DNA of 64,000 bases from Polytrichum commune (taxonomy: Eukaryota > Streptophyta > Polytrichopsida > Polytrichales > Polytrichaceae), in NCBI GenBank assembly GCA_950295325.1, contig OX485808.1:41441180-41505179 (forward strand). Reading direction: 5' to 3'. Below are positions 52,681 through 63,921 of this stretch, in pieces; the first letter of the stretch is position 1; the number at the start of each line of letters is the position of its first letter. Below the pieces are notes generated by a model that saw only the letters and a list, made by a program, of their open reading frames with translations, did no database searches and was not told the origin of the DNA. Both the position numbers and the translations under genes were made by a program.

Positions 52681-55229
52681 CTAAGCAGACCATGGCGTTA
52701 AGGGAAGATGCATTTGGTGAATAGAGGAAGGTGAGCCGAATTGAATGGGAATTAAGCAGAATATTTACCTCATTGAGAAAAACAACCATGTCATCGTAAG
52801 TTGAAGGGAATTTGTTGTGCTTTGTCTTATAATCTAACATCCTGTGGAAGGAGTCATTAATTAAAAGAACCCGAGGAGAAGCAGATGAGGAGTTGTATGC
52901 CTGGGATGAAGACATTGTCTTGACATCAGGTGGGATGAATCTGATGGGATTGGATTCACCAGCAACTCCTAGGCGAATACGCTTTAGAGCAGGTTCCCGC
53001 GGAGTATGTGAGATAAGAGGGTCCGCAAGTGAATCAGGTTGATTACCGATATCCTCTGTTACTTGAATATCTTCGTCCATTGGCTCCTCAACCACCTCAG
53101 CAGCCTTCCGCTTAGATACCCGAGGCCTACTCCCTGTAGTAGCTGTCTTGCTTTTGGAGGAGCCACCCATAGGAGGTGTAGGAGACTGTGAGATAGGAAC
53201 TGATGCGGCGGGAGAAGGTAAGAGAGGTTGGATGGAGTCCCTAAGTGCGATGTCAAATAGAGGAGGCTTCTTGAACGGACAGTCCAAATACCATCTGCAC
53301 TGTTGAAAATGGATTGGATCCCATGTCCTTATAATTGCAGTAGTGAACATGGAATCATGGCTTTTGATATCCAAGTAGTTAAGGAAGAAAACGGGTACCT
53401 TAGAGATGGCCTTCCTCGGCAGGAGAACGTACCGAAAGTACCTATAAAGGACCTTACGGACAGCTTGAACGAAGAAAGATTGCTTGTCCGGGGGGTTGTT
53501 CTTGTGAGCGCCGTTATCTCCACCTAATTCAACAAAGAATGCAATCTCCCAAAGTTGACACCTCATAGCCTCCACGTAATCGAAAATAGTTAGGATCGGA
53601 TCTTCGCCATGGGGATTGTAGTCAACAACTTCTCCAAGATCTGTGAGAACACCCGATAAAAACTCCTCAGCCTCCACCGCAATCTGATGCCATGCGCAAT
53701 TAGATATAGTATGAAAGGTTAAGGTTGATTTCTATAGCTCATTACTGGACATGCAAATGACAACATGAACTTTGAGATGAATGCTCACTTGCGCCCACCA
53801 TGTTGCACGATTAAGCCATTCCAGGAACTTGGAGTCGGCGAAGGCAGTCTTGGGAAAGCGATGCGCATCCCGGATTGCCGCAGAGGAGTTCCACCTCTGG
53901 AACCACTTAACCATCATTCTTGAAGGCATCGTTGAAGTAGCTAGCATATACAATTTCTCTTGAAGCATCTCAGGTTCATCAAACGTCTCATAATAAGCCT
54001 TCACTTCCTCTAGAAAAGCAGGAGTTAATTTGAGATCCGCGATAGGCAAATGCTTCCTGAGCTCCGCGACAAGCTTATCCTCCACCTTCTTCACAGCTTT
54101 CCTAACTCATTCCTCTGCATTACGCTCCGTCCAATTGCTAGAATCTGGGTTCTTCATCTTGTACTTGTCCTCAGCGGCATGGGCAGCTTCTGCAATCTCT
54201 TGCTATAGGTCAAACAAACAATACAATCAGTTATATGAATTGCATATGCATAATTCAAATGACACGATAATATTAGAGGTTGAAATTACATGGTAAAGGA
54301 CCGCATTGAGACCTTCAACGGTGAGGGTGAACCATGTGCGATATTTCCTAGCCTGCTTCTTCCTTGCAGCCTCCAACATAGTCGGAGATACTAAACCCTC
54401 AAAGTAGGATAGTGACTGGGGTGCTAGATTATGTATGCGAAATAGCTTGTGAACTAGGTTTGTGGTGACGTGTGATTTTTTATTCTTCCTGGAAAACCAA
54501 AATATATATTAGAATGATGCATGACTAAAAGCAAAATTCAAAAAGCATGGATTAGGATCTTACCAATTAACTTCGTGCAGAGCGGCTATCACGGATGGAA
54601 CGTCTCCTCTAGGTTCAAGGATTATACCCTCAACACAGAAATGCCAATTAATATCATAAGTGTGAAATTGCTCAATGATAGGCATCTATGCTTGAAGCCG
54701 ATGGTTCCCATCCCAAACCATAAACATCTTATTAGAAAATATCTTCAAATCGTCATCTGCAAAAAGTTTCTTCTCAAATTCGTCATTCACCTCCTTCCCC
54801 TCCGAAGACCACTTGGCAACCACATTGGGTGTCACGTCATTGGTGTGTCCATGGTGGTCATCCAATGCCACATAAAAGAAACCACACCCCTCCATGCAGC
54901 CATCAATCATAAAATGAGTAGCAAGTTGAGATACTTCATTTTTAAAAAACGGTCTCACAACAGGAAGAGGCATCATGCGACAAAGAGGGATAAAGAGACG
55001 ACCCTCTTGTTTTGGTTGTCATTTAAGTTTCTCAAGCCTAGATGCGGTTGAAACGCTCTCCTTAATGGCAAGGTCGTGAAGCTTGAGTTTCAACTGTCCA
55101 TCTGTAAGGCGGACTTCATCTGAACAAAGGTCTCAGCATCAAAATACATTAGAAGTGATAAGAACTTGTCCTTAACTCCAAACAATTGAACTAAAGCGCA
55201 CTCCTAAACCTTAAAATCATATCAATAAC

Positions 55230-57418
55230 CAAAACTTGAAGCTTCATAATCAAACAAAGAAAAAAAACCCATTGAGGGCCACTTGTAAACGCAACGAGAA
55301 ACCTCAAACCATATTCAGTCATACTAAGCTATATTCAGTTATCCTAATGTATAGAGTACATAAACAGGCCATATACAAGCAACAAAAAAATCAAAAAAAA
55401 TACCCCCGAGGGGGTGCCGTTAACGGCATCTCTCGGGGGCACCACATTATAACCTCAAAATCTGATATTTATGAGTATATTATGCATCCTTATATGACCT
55501 TCAACCAATACTAAAATCAACTTAAGGGGGTCCGAATATATATGACCCACCTGAAAATTCTAGCCATATTGACTCATCCTCAACCTTACAGTGTGTAGAC
55601 ATGCCATATTCAAGCACCAAAAAAATAAAAATAAAAAGCCCCCGAGCGGGGTGCCGTTAACGGCACCCCTCGGGAGCACCACATTTTATCCTCACATTCT
55701 GATATTTATGAGTATATTATGCATCCTTATATGACCTTCAATCAAGACGAAAATCAACTTAAGGGGGTCCGAGTATATGACCCACCTGCAATTTCTGGTC
55801 ATATTGACTTAGCCTCAACCTTAGAGTGCATAAACAGGCCATTTTCAAGCACCAAAAAAATAAAAATAAAGACCCCCAAAGGGGGTGCCGTTAACGGCAC
55901 CCCTCAGGGGCACCACATTATAACCTCAAAATCTGATATTTATGAGTATATTATGCATCCTTATATGACCTCCAACTAAGACCAAAATCAACTTAGGGGG
56001 GTCCGAATATATGACCAACCAGCAATTTCTAGCCATATTGACTTACCCTCAACCTTAGAGTGCATAAACAGGCCATTTTCAAGCACCATAAAAATAAAAA
56101 TAAAAACCCCCAAAAGGGGTGTTGTTAACGGCATCCCTCGGGGGCACCACTTTATAACCTCAAAATCTGATATTTATGAGTATATTATGCATCCTTATAT
56201 GACCTTCAACCAAGACCAAAATCAACTTAAGGAGGGCCGAATATATGACGCACCTGAATTTTATGGCCATATTGATTCATCCTCAACCTTATAGTGTGTA
56301 GACAGGCCATTTTTAAGCACCAAAAAAATAAAATAAAGACCCCCGAGGGGGGTGCCGTTAACGGCACCTCTCGGGGCATCACATTATAACCTCACAATCT
56401 GATATTTATGAGTGTATTATAGATCCTTATATGACCTTCAACCAAGACCAAAATCAACTTAAGGGGGGCCGAATATATGACGCACCTGAATTTTATGGCC
56501 ATATTGACTCATCCTCAACCTTACAGTGTGTAGACATGCCATTTTCAAGCACCAAAAAAATTAAAAAAAGACCCCCGAGGGGGGTGCCGTTAACGGCACC
56601 TCTCGGGGGCACCATTTTATATCCTCACAATCTGAACTTCACTCTCATATCAAGCACCATGTTCTGTCCTTCAACCAAGACCAAAATGAACTTAGGGGGT
56701 CCGAGTATATGACCCACCTGCAATTTCTAGCCATATTGACTCATCCTCAACCTTGCAGTGTATAGACAGGCCATTATCAAGCACCAAAATAATCAAAAAA
56801 TAAACCCCGAAGGGGGGTGCCGTTAACGGCACCTCTCGGGGGCACCACATTACGAACTCAAAATCTGATATTTATGAGTATATTGTGGATTCTTATATGA
56901 CCTTCAACCAAGACCAAAATCAACTTAAGGGGGTCCGAATATATGACCCACCTTCAATTTCTATCCATATTGACTTACCCTCAACCTTACAGTATGTGGA
57001 CAAGCCATTTTCAAGCACTAAAAAAATAAAAATAAAAACCCCCCGAGGGGGTTGCCGTTAACGGCACCTCTCGGGGGCACCACATTATAACCTCACAATC
57101 TGATATTTATGAGTATATTATGCATCCTTATATGACCTTCAACCAAGACCAAAATCAACTTCAGGGGGTCCGAATATATGAGGCACCTGAAATTTCTGGC
57201 CATATTGACTCATCCTCAACCTTGCAGTGTGTAGACAGGCCATTTTCAAGCACCAAAAAAATAAATAAAAAGCCCCCGAGGGGGGTGCCGTTAACGGCAC
57301 CTCTCGGGGGCACCACATTCTATCCTCACAATCTGAACTTCACTAGCATATCAAGCATCATGTTCTGTCCTTCAACCAAGACCAAATTGAACTTAGGGGG
57401 TCCGAATATATGAACCTG
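55230..57418. repeat. Intronic tandem array 2 (same ~233-bp unit)
   Basis: About nine to ten units of the same repeat fill the intron between methyltransferase exons 1 and 2, in the same orientation as array 1. Cores are near 55414, 55651, 55887, 56118, 56352, 56589, 56818, 57052 and 57287. The array is slightly more diverged (for example GTGTTGTTAACGGCAT near 56118), and some units have a shortened tail with TGTTCTGTCCTTCAACCAAG. Confidence 0.93.
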
Positions 57419-58149
57419 AGTCTCCGCTGGACACTTCGGGTTCCATCCTCGGCCTCCAAATCCTACCTCACCTTACAATCAAACCCTCAACAACAAAACC
57501 CTTCCACACCCTCGGGGGCACCCTAGAGCTCCAAAAGATTCCCTCAATTTTCAAAGTTGACTTCACTCCTTGGCTTTACCTTCAAACCCGTAAACCTTTG
57601 GACCCACTCAGGTGCACCCTAGGGCTCTAGAAAGATTCCCTCAATATCGAAATTTGACTGCACTACTAAGCCATACAATCACTTCCGGAGGGGTGCCCTT
57701 GACGGGTCCTATTCTTTGGCTACTCTAAGCCCACCACTTTTTTGGGCTAACTTCTATTCCGCGTCTAAATTCTTTCAAAATTGTCAAGTTTAGGGTCCGA
57801 GGAACCAACCTTCTGGTTCCATCAAGCTCGTCTCTTCAACCTCTTCCTCGCCACTCTCCTCCTGCGATGCTGGATTGGATGCGGGATTGGACTCTGTCCC
57901 CGCATCCTTTGATGCTTCTCGACACTGTGATCCTGGGCTCTTGGATTTTGAGGGACCCAGAGATTCGTCTATCGTCGATAATGTTCCGTTCTCCTCAGTG
58001 TCGTCAAAATCTAAAACTTTGTTAATTCCACTAGTGTCATATGTTTCAGGCGCCACCTTCTTCCTCCCCATCCTGCTCGACTTCAATTTCTTAGTGCTAC
58101 TGAAATATAACTTCCCTCTCTTCTTTATCCTCTTGATAGGGGCCTGCAT

Positions 58150-58807
58150 GTCACGTGTCACCTTTCCTGTGCATGTCTACTCCAACACTCGCAAACCCTC
58201 CCGTCAATCAAACACGTCTTACGCCTCTCATGAAATTCATAACTTTTGACACTAAGTGAAAGGATATGAGTTTCACGAAATCTAAGACAAGACTTTCCAG
58301 GTGTGACATTCCTTTATTTAATGCCTAATTGGGATTTCATTATACTTCCTATTCCTGTCCTAAAACGTCATGCCTAATTATGATTTCAGGCTTTATATCG
58401 GCGCCAACTAATAATATGTAATTGCATGTCAAGTAGTATGTCTACCATGACTTGTACTCTCTTATTTTGTATATCGTGACAGCGTTACAAATTTTTAAAA
58501 TATTAATGTTACTCTCGTTTAGAGTACCTCCGTCATGTGGAGCTTGTGCATCGCAGTTCTCTTTTGGCAGCACATTCCTAATAAATAGGTAGCCCACAAT
58601 GTTGAGATTCCTCTTTCATATTTCAATTGTAATACATTCTAATCCTTCATGCTACAGTTTATCACAATTTACATAAATACATATTGACTCTATATTGATC
58701 TAACAGGTTATCAAATATTCTAAGTGCATTGGTGTCTGCCCTAAGTGTATATAATACCCGATTATTTGTACCCATTCCTTCATGTAATCTACTCATATTC
58801 TTCTCAA
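58150..58807. promoter_or_regulatory. Divergent intergenic region of the element
   Basis: This 658-bp AT-rich spacer separates the start codons of the minus-strand methyltransferase gene and the plus-strand SWIM gene, so it probably holds both promoters. A CACGTG lies at 58152-58157, directly before the methyltransferase start. No TATA box was assigned with confidence. Confidence 0.45.
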
Positions 58808-60539
58808 ATGGGTACTGACGCAAGTCCCCCCAACCTTCCTCCGTCAGGTGCTCCTAGTTCCTCTGGAATTCACACCAAGTTGACCATCGATGGTTCTTCA
58901 GACGTCAACATCATTAAGATTGCCAACCCACATGACTGCTCAGTTCCTCCGGCTGTCGTCGTTCACACTCCTCAACCACATACTCCATCTTTGCAGGCAG
59001 ATGTTGCAACGCTGAAAGAGGACAAATCTACTTTACAAACTCATGCCTATTCTAGAGCAGGGGTTATTAAACCGGGCACTTACTCTAGATCCCTGTTTAG
59101 GAATGCCAAAGGTCAGAAACTCGATTGCGCAGCATGCATTGCAGTTCATAGTTTGGGGATGTTGCTACAGTGGACGACTTTGTTCGAGGCTTCCTTCAGG
59201 TTGTCAATTACTACCAGTTCCTGAAAGGTGATGTTGGCGGTACAGGCCCTACAAAGAAAGAGCTCAAGCTAAGGTTGGTAGAGCGTAGGGCGAAGCAAAC
59301 GGGTAATCCTTTAGTCCTCGAAGACCCCATGATGGACATGCCTGGAGCAGAAGAGTTCTGTACCCGGGTGCCTTGTATGGCTGGGGAAGAGGTGTTCGGG
59401 TCCACGAAGCGCAAAGCATATCTACCTCTTGGAGCAGAAGAGGAGTCGCACAGACATGATAAGGTCAACTTCTCACATCCCCGTGCCTCTAGTAGGGCTG
59501 TCCGGACTCGTTCCACTGACATGCCCATAATTATTGAAGAGGAAGATTCCAATGTCCCGGAAGTTGCACCCCTGGCGCCACATGCGGACGATATCGTCCC
59601 GTCCCCCATCCCCGTGGGACGGATCAGCCACGTCACTGCCGTCGAGGAGACTAGGGTGAACGTGAAGGAGTGGCACATCGCTCGGTTGCCAAAGACTTCT
59701 GCCAAATGTTGTTGGGCACAGAGAGCCGTCACCAAAAAGAAGTGTACTGAGAGAATCGTAAGGGGTGCAAAATCAACCCCTGCCCCTACGTACACCGGTC
59801 TATGGCACAGCACTAGGAGAAATGTGAAAGAGACCACAGAGTTTTTCTTCTGCTCAGATGATATCCATAGGTGCGTTAAGGGTAGCAGGCGCAAATGGGT
59901 TGTTCAATACTCTGCGGAACAGGAGAGGCCAAGCATTCCGGATGTTTGGCCAGTGAAACTTGGGACTAACCTCAAGCAATGTGAGATCCTGGCCCTCGAG
60001 GCGGCCGGATTCCAACTGCCGCAGAAAGTGCCAGTCTCACCTAGAAGGCTCTTTTCCACTGCACCGTCTCCGGCAAATTTAGACTCCGTGCCGGTGCCAA
60101 CAGATGCGGACAGGTATCCTGGGAAGAGAGAAGGGAAGCTCGTTAAACGCACCGCAACCCGTCCAAACCCTCAGCAGCGGTTATCCATGGGCTCTGCGGA
60201 CTCTCTCAAAGCTCAACTCCGCTCGGTGACGATGATTCCTCACCCTGGCCATGGCTGCATCATTGCGCTAGACTCGATGACGCCACCCGACGTGACACAA
60301 TACCACATCACCATCAGTTCCCTCCCGGGTTGCACCTGCCCTGCATTCAGAAGACAATGACCAACTTTCGAGGGCGGAGTTAATTCTCGTATTGCAAGCA
60401 TGTTTACTATATTTTTTTAAAGGTTTGCCATCGCAATCCTGATGTAGACCTTTTCATCCACGCGCCAACCTTCAGCTTCAACGAGGTCAAAGTTATTCTC
60501 GAGAGTGGAATTTTAACTCACCCTTTAGATCGGGCCTAG
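58808..60539 (+). pseudogene. SWIM zinc-finger protein gene of the element (broken)
   Basis: A near-continuous frame starts at ATG 58808. It shifts near 59155, runs to 60347, shifts again by one base near 60350, meets TAA at 60381-60383 and ends at TAG 60537-60539. Together it covers about 575 codons, apparently without introns. The N-terminal part is Ser/Pro-rich and the middle is basic with acidic patches. The end shows CTCPAF followed about 20 residues later by YCKHVYYIF and CHRNPDVDLFIHAPTF, the CxC...CxH pattern of SWIM fingers. What follows resembles the segment after SWIM in MEKK1/ZSWIM2-type proteins. SWIM fingers bind DNA or proteins and occur in some transposases. No DDE catalytic region was recognised. 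Confidence 0.65.
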
Positions 60540-61074
60540 GATTTACTCTAAGTGTCCCTTTCTCCCATCAACATGATAAATGAAGTAGTGCCTATTCATC
60601 CATGTTTCTAATATAGTGCACCATATACTAAGTGATATAAGATTTTCATTGAATAATTAAATATTGTCAGCTCAAAAATATAATAAATATAATCCCATGG
60701 ATTATTTTTATTCAGCTCAAAAAGTTGGATTACAATACTCAACCGTATCATGTGTCTCTATACATATTGGGATCATCATTGGTTTTCATCATCTACTTAA
60801 TTATTATATCACAATTTTACGATCATTTTGGCACTTCACGGTTCTCAAACTAAATCAGACCATTTCAAATTCAGGGCATTTATTTTATTTAGTGCCCACA
60901 CATTCCACGGAAATAGGTCCCAAAAAATTTCTATTTTTGGCAGAATTTGGATTATTCTAAGTATATTCCTGTACTATTTTTAGGGAATTCTAAATTTAAT
61001 GCAGAATCTATCCTATTTTTACCACATTTCCGCTCTCCGCTCTCCAAATCACCACTCACATACAAGCCTCGTCC
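60540..61074. other. Non-coding right end of the 13.25-kb element
   Basis: AT-rich DNA with no coding frame, ending in the terminal inverted repeat (about 61030-61074). Confidence 0.5.
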
Positions 61075-61085
61075 GTATGGGTTGG
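61075..61085. repeat. Target-site duplication, right copy
   Basis: GTATGGGTTGG, identical to 47813-47823. On the minus strand it encodes the NPY of the interrupted LINE ORF2. Confidence 0.85.
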
Positions 61086-61900
61086 TGGGTTTCTTTCTAG
61101 GTTCATCTGCGAAGTGAAGAACTACACTTGCATGGTCCGAGATGTCGGGCAGGGTGGGAAGGATTTCAATTGTACCGCCCACATCCTCTATGTGGGTGGG
61201 CACATAGATTCTGTCTATACGGGATTGAACCATTGAGTCGTCCTTGTGCGCATTGGACCATGTAAAAGCCTTGTCTGACTGTTTGCGGAACGTGTTCATT
61301 CTGAATGCATCTCGGACTCCTAGTCTTGTAAGTAGCCTATTCCATGCCTCCATTTCTCTGTGACTAATGCTTGATTTGGAGGATCCTCCTTGTTTATCCC
61401 TAGATTGCTCTATGTTGTTAAAGTCCCCTGCTAGTATCCATTGTGCGTCAGCCAATTCCACTTGTGCTAGGTGATTCCATAGTACTGCCCTGGGTCCGGT
61501 ATGACTATATCCGTATACGTTAAGTATGCCTATGTGCAGGTGGGGGCTGAGTTGAAAGGTGGCGTATTGTGCTCTTCCGGGGTAAAGCACTCCGTGATGT
61601 GTTATGGTGGCAGTCAACTTTTCCGAGAGAATCATTCCTGTACCCCCCTTTGAAGTGTGCTGAATGCGCCGAAAAGGTTGCTTCATTCCATAAGTTGGTG
61701 CCCCCTCTAGTTTCTATGAGACGAGCTTGGTTGAGGCAAGCCGTCTCCGGGATTTTTGTTTCTTGTAAGAGTATAATATCAGTTGGAGGTAGTGTGTGTT
61801 TGAAAAGATCCTTCAATTCTTGTCTTTTCCTTCTGCCCATGAATCCTTGGCCCAGTCCTCTAACGTTCTGGGTTGCTATCGTAAGTCTGTCTCCTTTCAT
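61075..61900 (-). mobile_element. LINE ORF2, APE-type endonuclease half (decayed)
   Basis: The minus-strand frame starts at ATG 61900 (MKGDRLTIATQNVRGLG) and encodes an apurinic/apyrimidinic-type endonuclease: TQNVRGLG, LLQETK, LAGDFNN, SRIDRIYV and SDHASVVLHF. This is the endonuclease that nicks target DNA in LINEs. One extra base in the C-run at 61643-61648 breaks the frame between LLQETK and the rest. It starts 5 bases after the ORF1 stop and ends at the insertion duplication. Its continuation is at 47823-43142. Confidence 0.92.
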
Positions 61901-61904
61901 GAGT

Positions 61905-63921
61905 TTACGAAGTGGTAGCTTCCTCTTGTTGAAGCATTGAATATGGGTTGGTGGATGACATTGTGTTCGGTGTCTGGTAGGTGGGGTCCTTGGCCTCAGT
62001 CATGTCTCTCCAAATGGCTTCCATTTCCTGGTTGTCTTTGATGTTGTCTGTTGGTTGATCGGTTATCAGCCTTGCTACTGCTTCTGGTATTTTCCGCCAT
62101 TCCAAGCTTCTCCCTTTCCTGACTTTGATTTCCTGTTCTTGGACCGAAATATGGGCATACATGGTACATGTATGCTCTCCCTCCATATTGGTTGTCCATT
62201 GTGCATACCATTCTCCTTGTGACCATTTCTGAAAAGGTGACATGTTGGTGTTGTTGAAGATTAGGATTTTGTGGAGGGATTGCGTGACTTCGTTAACCAC
62301 GTGCTGGCGAGCTGTGTGTGTGGTCCAAGGTATCCCTGCTAGCAGTTCAGCCACCAGAACTGTTGTTATGATGGTAAGGGGATGCGTTTTTCTATCTACC
62401 AGGTATTCCTTCTTTTGGTTGATAAGGAATGGTATGATTCGCAGTCTTTTCCTGTGGGCATGTGGGGTGTTTGGCATTCCTAGCGTTATCCAAAAGCCCT
62501 CTGCTAATTGGCCTGTACGGTATCCTTGTCTTGTAATTGGTGCAGAGTCTCCTTGTTTCAACTGCTCCTTTCCTTTGTCAGTCGCTCTTCCTCCTTCTGC
62601 ATTTTTCAGTCTCCAGGCGAATGTGTTTGTTGGTGTGATTGCTTCCGGTGTTCTGCGCATTTGTGGTGGTTTGATGGGCGTGTCTTGTGTAGGTGATTGT
62701 AGTTGTGGGAAGTTCGTGTCATTGGGTTGTAGGGTCATGTTTGGAATGTTAGGTGAGGTTGGCTCTGGGGGCGTTTGCTCTACTTCTATCGGAGGTTGTG
62801 CTATCTCTACGTCTGCTTGTGCGGGTACTGGTTCCACTGCTATCTCCTTGTCTGCTGGTTGTGGGATGTCTTGTGTAGGAGTTGCGGTTTTTGGGATTTC
62901 CTTGTCTGCTGGTTGTGGGATGTCTTGTGTGGGAGTTGCGGTTTTCTCATCGTGTGTGGTGGTTGTCTCAGGAGGTGGTGGGTGGGTCGGCATGCGTTGC
63001 CAAGTTGAGGTCCGGTTGTCTCTTCGCGGGTGGTCGCTCTGTTTGTACTTGGTGTCCTTTTTGGGGTAGTTCCGCACCTGGTGGTCTCGAGACTGACATC
63101 TTCCGCACTGATTTGGTAACCCACTGAACTCTAAACTGTATTCTACCACTCCGTCCCCGTCTAGTCTGGGCAATACTACAGTGTTTGGCAGGTCCCTGAC
63201 CAAGAGTCGGATTCTTGGCCCAAATAATTTCGCCCGGTATGCATCGGAGTTGTCTACTGCTATCACTTGCCCTACTTGTTCCCCTACTATTCTAAGGAAA
63301 GCTTCATCTCTCAATATATGGCATAGGTCTACTATTTGCATCCACACTGGAGAATCTAACTGATCCGCCGCGTGAGGTGTTTTGGCGTCCAGGTGTGGTT
63401 TCCAGCTTGAAAACGTGATAGGCGTTGATTCGCATGTCAAGTCGGTTTGTGTGAGTGCGTGTATTCTGCCTTCCGGCAGCGTGAAGGTGACTTCGAACAG
63501 ATTATTAGCTTTCAAGGAAAGTAATGTGAGGGATGAGTGTAGGTTTTCTCGGGCCCAGGCTGTGAGGGCTCTGAGCCCGGCCGGGGTGCTTACCTTGGAG
63601 TCTCCCTATGAGAGAGAGGTTGGCTTTTGCTGCGCAAGTTGATCGTAGAGTTGTGAGGAGTGCGTCTGGGATCTCCGCGATTAACTTGCATGGTCTTGCT
63701 TGTGTGTCTGCCTCAGGATCGTTGCTCGTGGTTGTGGCATATTGCTGTTTGGTGGGTGGGCGGAGGATGGAGAATGATCGTCGGGTCGCGTGAGTCAATC
63801 TGGCTGCTGGTTTCGGGGGTATTACCGCTCCTGCCTGCGCGAGTGATCTTCTACAATGCGTACAGAGTTGGCCTTCGGCGGCTACTTGCTTGTTCCGATG
63901 CTTTCTAGTGGCCTCTATAGA
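61905..63921 (-). mobile_element. LINE ORF1 (gag-like, DUF4283/zinc-knuckle type; frameshifted)
   Basis: The main frame is 63515-61905. An upstream frame open to 63921 joins it after a single-base frameshift near 63565. The N-terminal part carries a CTHC pair (GQLCTHCRRSLAQAG) and KLIAEIPDALL. The middle matches the plant LINE DUF4283 RNA-binding region (FSSWKPHLDA, VWMQIVDLCHILRDEAFLRI). A zinc knuckle follows (CGRCQSRDHQVRNY), with Tyr where the last Cys is expected. A Pro/Thr-rich linker has a duplicated block (TATPTQDIPQPADKEI). Such proteins coat LINE RNA. No ATG start was seen before the window edge, so the 5' end is incomplete or lies outside. Confidence 0.85.

Larger units (their letters stand above)
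49053..58149 (-). pseudogene. ParB-like / DNA amino-methyltransferase fusion gene (eight exons, broken)
   Basis: In minus-strand order the exons are 58149-57810, 55119-54564, 54488-54290, 54202-53789, 53683-52769, 50360-49634, 49545-49351 and probably 49254-49053. Splice phases agree for the first seven, giving about 1,115 codons. Residues ~148-260 resemble ParB/sulfiredoxin domains: GRLFIPLCRMMPLPVVRPFF and VWDGNHRLQA. Residues ~809-1080 resemble amino-methyltransferases: VDLVIAEYPDG at the motif IV place, WRGPKEKAVSLLQLL, then motif I CDLTAGTG and ALEGDKELYEE. Order IV then I fits beta-class enzymes, but DPPY is replaced by EYPD. A Ser/Pro/Lys-rich linker lies at about 640-750. In-frame stops are at 55019-55021, 54686-54688 and 54107-54109, and the last junction is out of frame. 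ParB-methylase fusions are known to me from phages; the role here is inferred. Confidence 0.72.
47824..61074. mobile_element. 13.25-kb terminal-inverted-repeat element carrying ParB-methyltransferase and SWIM genes
   Basis: The termini are imperfect inverted repeats of about 45 bp. Each starts with GG and shares TATG(C/T)GAG and then TGG(C/T)GATTTGGAGAGCGGAGA; one end has a ~7-base insertion. An identical stretch of up to 11 bp flanks it. Deleting the element and one flank copy restores LINE ORF2 in frame (KKPTNPY|FNKGLLANP). Inside are a minus-strand eight-exon gene, a divergent plus-strand SWIM gene and two tandem arrays. The 9-11 bp duplication and SWIM finger recall Mutator-like elements. 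The SWIM subtype also recalls KDZ-type elements, which in fungi carry DNA-modifying enzymes. No DDE transposase was recognised, so the superfamily is unassigned. Confidence 0.85.

Noticed and set aside
50361-57418. Series of small genes in the arrays (frames of 70-135 codons)
   Set aside because: They are the same non-coding repeat read in one frame; composition and stops follow the repeat unit.
49053-58149. Phage or bacterial contamination as source of ParB-methyltransferase
   Set aside because: GT..AG introns with consistent phases, a plant LINE on both sides and target duplications show it is part of the plant genome.
59211-59894. 227-codon minus-strand frame
   Set aside because: Antisense of the SWIM gene with no recognisable features.
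62242-63069. 275-codon plus-strand frame
   Set aside because: Antisense shadow of LINE ORF1; Gly/Cys/Val-rich with no domain.
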